Assembly (NCBI GenBank): GCA_001970855.1
Contig: LSSN01006080.1
Span: 1-25,995 of the forward strand
DNA from: Smittium culicis
Lineage: Eukaryota > Kickxellomycota > Harpellomycetes > Harpellales > Legeriomycetaceae
Direction of reading: 5' to 3'
DNA length: 25,995 bases
Shown: in pieces, positions 21,191 to 25,995 of the stretch
Layout: the number at the start of each line of letters is the position of its first letter
Position numbering within the stretch: the first letter of the stretch is position 1
Notes under the pieces: model-generated
What the model saw: only the letters and a program-made list of their open reading frames with translations
What the model was told of the DNA's origin: nothing
Database searches by the model: none
Made by a program: the position numbers and the translations under genes

Positions 21191-22072
21191 GAATTATAAT
21201 TTTACGAGTTTTTTTTTTTTTTTTGGAATAAATAAAATATCAACTATCACAAATATGTAGTCGTTTAATTCAACTAATACCTTTATTTACGATTAAGGAA
21301 TTTAGTATAGAAGAAACATAATAAAATTTTATATATAATAATAAATTTGAATCCTGTGTTAAAGTGTGTAAGAATATTATAAAATAAAAGATATTTTGAA
21401 AAAAAATTTTGACAAAAAATTGTTAAAAACGTTTGATTTTTTATTTGAAAAGGTAAAGGGTGCTATAAAATTTACTTCAATTAAAATTATCAAAAATAAA
21501 GTGTTGTTTATGAGTTTTAAGTTCGGTATTTTTTACTCCAACAAAATAAAGTTATAATGCAAGAAAATAGAAGGAAATTAGTTTCTCAAAATTTGGGGAT
21601 TAAAATTTCTTATCAAAATTGTGGAAAACCCTCAATTATTACTTTCTCGCTTTATTTTATATACTGATTATTCACTAATCTTATTTTCATTTTTATACTT
21701 CATATATGTCGCATTACATGGATAAATTTTCTTTATTTTCTCTTAGTTCATTCTTTTATAATATAATATTTATTTTTATGTTAATAGTACATTAATAATA
21801 CTATTGACTCAATCATATTTCTTTTTAATCGTTTGTATTTGTATTTCTCTTTCTGAGGTTTCGTGATTTCTAATCAACTAAATAGCTGTTTTTCTTTATA
21901 AAAAGAAATTTGGTGTTAATAAAAAACTTTTCTTATAATTTGATGTTAAAAATAAATCTGATGTCAATAATAAAGTTTTTGCAAATGATAAATTCTTTGT
22001 GAATAATAAAATTTATTTCAATAAAGAAAGTTTATTTTAATAAAGTACGATTTTAAACATCTTTGTCATCGC
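21191..22072. other. AT-rich spacer, no gene recognised
   Basis: It begins with a T run of about 15 near 21210. No domain or long frame is seen on either strand. Confidence 0.4.
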
Positions 22073-22804
22073 AAAGACTTGTAGACGTGCGCTATTTTAG
22101 CACTATTACAGATATTCCTAAAGCCAACGATCAAGATGAGAGACCAAATAAACTCTCAAAAATACACTCTCTAAGCTTTGTTTAGATGATAAGGGAAATT
22201 GGGACTTGTATAAAAGGAAGGTATTCTTATTAGTAAGAGCGATGAAGAAATTATCTAAAAAGTTGTTTCCAGAAATGATATTTTATGGAATGGGGAGATA
22301 AAAATTATCGTTCTAATTAATGCAGAAGTAAAGAGTTCAAGAGTATTGAGATTAAACTAGAAGCATTCCAAAAGGCTGGTGATCAGAATGATTTTCAGAG
22401 TAAAAGATTTATCAGCAAAAATTATTACAAAGACCTTTTACAAATAAAAATTTCCATAAAAGGTAAAGTTCTCAAGTATGTAAATGTAATGGCCTCAAAT
22501 TTTTATGCCTTATGGGATGTACTGTTCATTTAAGCAAGAATAAGATATAAAGGAGCACAAAAAATAAAGGGTACATACGGAATCATAGATATAGTAAATG
22601 GGGATGAACTTAAACCCTAAATGAAATCCAATTGAATAAAACCGGAACTAAAGAATTCCAATTTAAAGTCCAATCTGAATAGGTTTAGACAGATAAATAC
22701 AATATATGTCCAGGAAAAAGTTGATGCGGGGGGGGGGGGAGAGGATAGTAATATCAAGATATTTAGAATAATAAACGAAATAAATCAAGTTGTTAATATG
22801 AACA
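22073..22804 (+). pseudogene. Retrotransposon gag-like relic
   Basis: Segments in shifting frames read DVRYFSTITDIPKANDQDE (about 22085-22140), then LCLDDKGNWDLYKRKVFLLVR and AMKKLSKKLFPEM (about 22175-22280). Later come SNFYALWDVLF and YKGAQKIKGTYGIIDIVNGD (about 22497-22606), and finally RQINTIYVQEKVDAGGGGED around 22690-22750. The order (an x-W-x-LYKRKVFLLVRAM segment, then an ALWD...Y-x-G segment) resembles gag proteins of Ty1/copia-type elements. No RT follows, so only the first part of an element remains. A run of 12 G at 22728-22739 lies inside it. Family assignment is tentative. Confidence 0.5.
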
Positions 22805-23332
22805 AGTAATTTTCCTGTCTATTTTTTTGTTGGTCAAATAAATAAATGTAATAAATATTAATATTTTTTATTTTAATTTTAATTTTTATATAGCTACTCA
22901 TAGGGTTCAATAAATTGAATCCAAGCCTAATAATCATAAAAATAATTTATTTACAACAATATTCGTAGCCTAATTTAGAACTAACTAAAAAATATACAAA
23001 ATATAAATAATAATTGTTTTTTTCAGAATCATGTCATATAAAATTTGTTTTACTGCGCCTAGTTCCACAAAAGAGTCTTATATTTGCTATAGAATCTTAT
23101 AGTATGAGAGGATGATTGTAATTATAAACATCCTCACGACAAACAAAATAGATTGAAAAAATTGAATTTAGTTAGAAATTTTTATTAATGAGGTCATGTC
23201 ATAATCCAATTTGATACACTATTTTCTGTCCAATTAAAATTAAATTTCATAGTTCCTTATCAAAAGAAAATCTATTGGCCCAGATAAAGACTCTTCCACC
23301 TCAAATTCACATTACCATTTTTATATATAAAG
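22805..23332. other. AT-rich spacer, no gene recognised
   Basis: No frame or domain. Related short words such as (C)TAGTTCC recur near 23055, 23250 and 23455, which hints at worn repeats but is too short to interpret. Confidence 0.35.
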
Positions 23333-23366
23333 AAAGCATAATCCTTTCTTGGAAAGATTACGCTTT
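23333..23366. other. Long imperfect hairpin
   Basis: AAAGC (23333-23337) pairs with GCTTT (23362-23366), and TAATC (23339-23343) pairs with GATTA (23356-23360). Inner TTTC/GAAA pairs close on a three-base loop, with one A-C mismatch and one bulge. This is about 14 bp of stem in 34 bp. Confidence 0.7.
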
Positions 23367-23562
23367 TCAACACATTTATTTCCTCCTAGTTAATTAATAT
23401 TTTATACTCTTTGAAATTATTCAATAAATACTATAAACTCTAGTCTAGTCCTTCCTGCCCTAGTTCCTCATAAATCCCAGGCCTGACAGGTTAATATTTA
23501 ATATTTAATATTTAGGAAAACTAAAGGATAATAAAATCTTCTTTCAAAATAACAAAAGTTCT

Positions 23563-23626
23563 CCTCGAGCCAGACTTACTGTCTCGAGGTATTTATAGCT
23601 CTAGAATCCGGTATTGGTATTCTAGA
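23563..23626. other. Two adjacent strong hairpins
   Basis: CCTCGAG (23563-23569) pairs with CTCGAGG (23583-23589), with an inner CAG/CTG extending it. TCTAGAAT (23600-23607) pairs perfectly with ATTCTAGA (23619-23626), with an inner CC/GG. They lie 10 bp apart, directly before the octanucleotide satellite. The size and spacing resemble the hairpin pair inside the RT insertion, though the sequences differ. Confidence 0.75.
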
Positions 23627-23651
23627 ATTAACGTTGCACAAGATAAATTGA

Positions 23652-23816
23652 TTAATAATATAATAATATAATAATATAATACTATAATACTATAATACTA
23701 TAATACTATAATACTATAATACTATAATACTATAATACTATAATACTATAATACTATAATACTATAATACTATAATACTATAATAATATAATAATATAAT
23801 AATAATATAAATAATA
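23652..23816. repeat. (ACTATAAT)n octanucleotide satellite with AATATAAT flanks
   Basis: The core (about 23681-23783) has around 13 near-identical ACTATAAT units. Both sides are bordered by the variant AATATAAT, which differs by one base, so the array has homogenised in its centre. It ends about 80 bp before the tRNA gene. Confidence 0.95.
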
Positions 23817-23896
23817 TGTTGGTGAACCTGACTAAAAACCAAAAGGAGAAAAAACAGTTTATTTATATTATAATTTATTTTGGCTCCGAAATCATG

Positions 23897-23968
23897 GCCT
23901 GGTTAGCTCAATGGTAGAGCGTGAGGCTTTTAACCTCAAGGCTACGGGTTCGACCCCCGTATCGGGCT
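23897..23968 (+). tRNA. tRNA-Lys (anticodon UUU)
   Basis: This tRNA delivers lysine at AAA/AAG codons. The cloverleaf closes fully. Acceptor GCCTGGT pairs with ATCGGGC (two G-T wobbles), the D stem is GCTC/GAGC, and the anticodon stem TGAGG/CCTCA encloses loop CTTTTAA (anticodon TTT, A37). The variable loop is AGGCT, the T stem ACGGG/CCCGT encloses TTCGACC, and the discriminator base is T68 of the genomic line (23968). Box A is TAGCTCAATGG (23904-23914) and box B is GGTTCGACCCC (23947-23957). No intron. It appears functional, unlike the serine-type relic at 15436. Confidence 0.95.
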
Positions 23969-23982
23969 AATACTGAATTTCC

Positions 23983-23987
23983 TTTTT
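23983..23987 (+). terminator. Pol III terminator of the tRNA
   Basis: A run of five T on the sense strand lies 15 bp after the tRNA, the usual RNA polymerase III stop signal. Confidence 0.7.
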
Positions 23988-24603
23988 GGATCATAATGTG
24001 GTACAATTATATTGGAATTAGTAAGTTTAAGGGGATGGGAATTTTAATTACTAAATAAGTTTATAGCGCCTTTCATAATATTTATTGGGGGGGTTTTTTT
24101 TCAGTATGACTCCTATATGACAGCTTTTGTGATTTGCAGATAATTTTTAAAAAACATATTTTTTGGCTTAAAATATTTATAAAGCCAATACATTTTATGA
24201 TATAGAATTTAAAAAGCTGTACAAGTATGACTGGTTGATTTTAGCATGGCTAAAAGAACGAATTTATTAAGAAATAGCTAATCAGCGATCTCTACAACAA
24301 TTCTAATTATATATAAACTATTCGCTAATCAGATATTCAGACTTAGATAGGCCAATTATGTAATGCAATATAGATGCAAATATAGATTTGTATGTAGATT
24401 TAGGCCAATGAAGTTGTCATCATCGTTAAAAAAAGATGGTAATGACCAATCATAGCAGAGAAAATACAACAAATAATAATAAACAGAAAAAGCAAATAAT
24501 AGGGGATTTATAGCGAATAGAAGCAGTACCAAAGATTCGCGTATATAATAAAGAGGCAAATCAACCAACATTGTTGTTAAATACCAACACTCCTCTCTTC
24601 AAC

Positions 24604-24755
24604 AAACTCACTGTGCAGACCTTAACTAAGGACTACTACAAATCTATTCAAACTCACCTTGCAGACCCTAACTAAGACTACTATAAATCTATACAAACCC
24701 AACTTACTCACCTTGACAGGTATAACTACACATCAATCCAAACCCAACGTACAGT
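24604..24755. repeat. Three degenerate ~46-54-bp tandem repeats upstream of the phosphotransferase
   Basis: Units start at 24604, 24650 and about 24703. The first two share AAACTCAC, TGCAGACC, TAACTAAG, GACTACTA and AAATCTAT. The third keeps ACTCACCTTG and TATAACTACACATCAATCCAAACCCA in worn form. They lie 145-300 bp upstream of the start codon, so they could be promoter elements, but this is not shown. Between the tRNA and here (23990-24600) I see no gene; GCTAATCAG is repeated at 24277 and 24324. Confidence 0.7.
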
Positions 24756-24899
24756 TCATACCCTTCCATTCTCTATTGACTATATATATTTGTCCCAATT
24801 TTTTGCTAATTCACATGTAAACCTTTGAATAGTAGTACCAGCATACTTTTAATTTGAAATTTACTCTTTTTATACTCAATCGCTTTCCAACAGAAAATT
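24756..24899 (+). promoter_or_regulatory. Probable promoter and 5' leader of the phosphotransferase gene
   Basis: It contains an alternating TATATATAT stretch at about 24780-24789, some 110 bp before the start codon. CCAAT follows near 24794, and then come T- and C-rich sequences. No upstream ATG in frame competes with 24900. The assignment rests on position and composition only. Confidence 0.35.
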
Positions 24900-25995
24900 A
24901 TGCCTGTTGAATACAATAACAAATACATCCCTCAAGGAAACCTCCACTATCTCAAAAAGTACCGATATAGGAGCCTTGATAGATCTCCTGTCTCAAAGTA
25001 CATTCTCAATGTTTATTGGGAATTTGTCGTCAAATATGTTCCCCTATGGGTTGCGTAATAATCTTTCTTCTTTCTCATATATATCCTTTAACCATCAAAA
25101 ACCCTAGTGCTAATATCTTTTTTATCTTTGTTCTAATTTCTTTTTATCAACAAATATAGCCCCAATATGCTGACTCTTCTCGGCTCTTTGCATGTTTTGA
25201 TTGCCTATATTCTCAACTGCATTTATGCCCCAAACCTAAATGAACACATGCCCAGCTGGGTATACATTGTCCAAGGCTGTTGCTTGTGGATATACATGAC
25301 TTTGGATGCTATTGACGGAAAGCAAGCAAGAAGAACTGGTCAGTCTGGCCCTCTTGGCGAACTCTTCGATCATGGTTGCGACTCTTTAACTGCTGGCGTA
25401 ACTTTTCTCTTTCTTATCCTTACTCCCTTTACTTATAGAAATTCTTTTTTCTTTTCTTTTAATTATCTATAATAACCTCTACTTCAATAACTGTTAGCTT
25501 GCATTAACTATTCAAGCCACTTCACTCTTGTATGGCTGTACCTGGAAGACTGTCACTCTTATCATGCTCGGATTGACCAATTTTTACGTTTCTACCTTGG
25601 AAGAATATCATACTGGAATTTTATATATCGGTTACTTTAGTGGCCCTGTTGAAGGCCTGATTTTTGAAACCTTAACACTCATTACCACGGGCTTTTATGG
25701 TAATCTTTTTTCTCACCCCTATATAATTTTATATCCCATACTCTAATTTAATTTTAACAATATAAAAAATATGTCGAATGTGCTAATACTCATTACATTC
25801 TCTAATTTGAAATTTTCCTCCAATAATTAAAAAAAAATAGGCCCTCAAGTATGGCTAGTTCCGTTCGTCGAATATGTACCGTCACTTAAGCAATATTTTG
25901 GTTTCAGTGAATTTCTACTTGCCTTGAACCTCTCAGACTCAGTGCTACTCTTCTTATTAGTCGGAATCTTCCCAACTATCTTCGCCAGCTATAAA
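24900..25995 (+). CDS. Choline/ethanolamine phosphotransferase (CDP-alcohol family), 5' part
   Basis: This membrane enzyme would join diacylglycerol to phosphocholine or phosphoethanolamine from the CDP-activated form, the last step of the Kennedy pathway in the ER or Golgi. Exons are 24900-25054, 25160-25397, 25498-25699 and 25841 to the edge, giving 250 codons of a ~390-420-residue family. The start is chosen because it reads MPVEYNNKYIPQGNLHYLKK, the usual N-terminus, and runs into KYVPLWVA|PNMLTLLG across intron 1. The catalytic signature DG-x2-AR-x8-G-x3-D-x3-D is complete (Asp104, Asp122, Asp126). Exon 3 has NFYVSTLEEYHTG and YFSGPVEG, with Leu165 where relatives commonly have Trp. Exon 4 starts GPQVW and is hydrophobic. 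The gene runs off the right edge. Substrate choice (CPT1 versus EPT1 type) cannot be read here. Confidence 0.95.
25055..25159 (+). other. Spliceosomal intron 1 (105 bp)
   Basis: GTAATA...ATATAG, with a branch-like TGCTAAT near 25108. It splits an Ala codon as GC|C (phase 2). Removing it joins PLWVA to PNMLTLLG, the conserved family junction. Confidence 0.9.
25398..25497 (+). other. Spliceosomal intron 2 (100 bp)
   Basis: GTAACT...TGTTAG, phase 0. It joins CDSLTAG to LALTIQATS. Unspliced, the frame stays open for another 25 codons before a stop in the intron. Confidence 0.85.
25700..25840 (+). other. Spliceosomal intron 3 (141 bp)
   Basis: GTAATC...AAATAG with a branch-like TGCTAATAC near 25780, phase 1. 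It splits a Gly codon as G|GC and joins TTGFY to GPQVW, matching the IYGPQ junction of yeast relatives. Confidence 0.9.

Noticed and set aside
23655..23816. CRISPR-like array
   Set aside because: The 8-bp units have no spacers; this is a satellite in a eukaryotic genome.
24356..24571. 71-codon - strand frame between the tRNA and the phosphotransferase
   Set aside because: Leu/Tyr-rich low-complexity translation of AT-rich DNA, with no family likeness.
24907..25107. 66-codon frame overlapping exon 1 of the phosphotransferase
   Set aside because: It is another frame of exon 1 and intron 1. The frame from 24900 carries the family N-terminus and splices correctly.
25167..25472. 101-codon ORF starting at the ATG at 25167
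   Set aside because: That Met is internal: it is Met55 in exon 2 (APNMLTLLG). Its 3' end runs into intron 2.

Overview
The window looks like nuclear DNA of an AT-rich eukaryote, most likely an early-diverging (zygomycete-grade) fungus. The best evidence is at the right end: a gene of the choline/ethanolamine phosphotransferase family interrupted by three short GT-AG introns, with the fungal-type signatures IPQGNL, EEYHTG and YFSGPVEG. Next to it is an intact tRNA-Lys(UUU) with internal A and B boxes and a T5 stop. No bacterial gene organisation, CRISPR array or phage module is visible. The species cannot be named from the sequence alone.

Layout. (1) 1-2900 is a less AT-biased non-coding region. 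It holds two arrays of a G(T/C)CAAA-type motif with roughly 20-bp periodicity, a cluster of CCAAT and AATAAAC motifs, nested hairpins, and C-rich sequence with poly-A runs. (2) 2900-5060 is AT-rich with one hexanucleotide satellite. (3) 5074-5757 is an unrecognised, broken coding relic. (4) 7024-9532 is a complete but dead Tc1/mariner-type DNA transposon. It has TA target sites, ~200-bp terminal inverted repeats, five motifs at ~21-bp spacing in each repeat, and a transposase that has lost two of its three catalytic acids. (5) 10919-12310 is a decayed MULE (Mutator-like) transposase. (6) 12755-16200 holds several degenerate direct repeats, a 22-bp minisatellite and a decayed serine-type tRNA at 15436-15517. 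(7) 16230-21200 is a Ty3/gypsy graveyard: a gag relic, then a pol relic (connection, RT, RNase H, integrase). The RT is split by a ~360-bp hairpin-rich insertion. (8) 22073-22804 is another gag-like relic. (9) 23333-23816 holds strong hairpins and an octanucleotide satellite. (10) 23897-25995 holds the two live-looking genes: tRNA-Lys and the phosphotransferase, which runs off the right edge.

The window is therefore a transposon burial ground beside an active gene pair. All transposon ORFs are broken by stops and frameshifts. Many changes are of the C-to-T or G-to-A type: three in-frame TGAs in one relic, and most differences of the decayed tRNA from a serine tRNA. This points to deamination or RIP-like mutation, but that is inference. 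No new enzyme system is visible. The most unusual signals are the phased motif arrays, above all the five-fold 21-bp array in both ends of the mariner element, and the runs of near-perfect hairpins.
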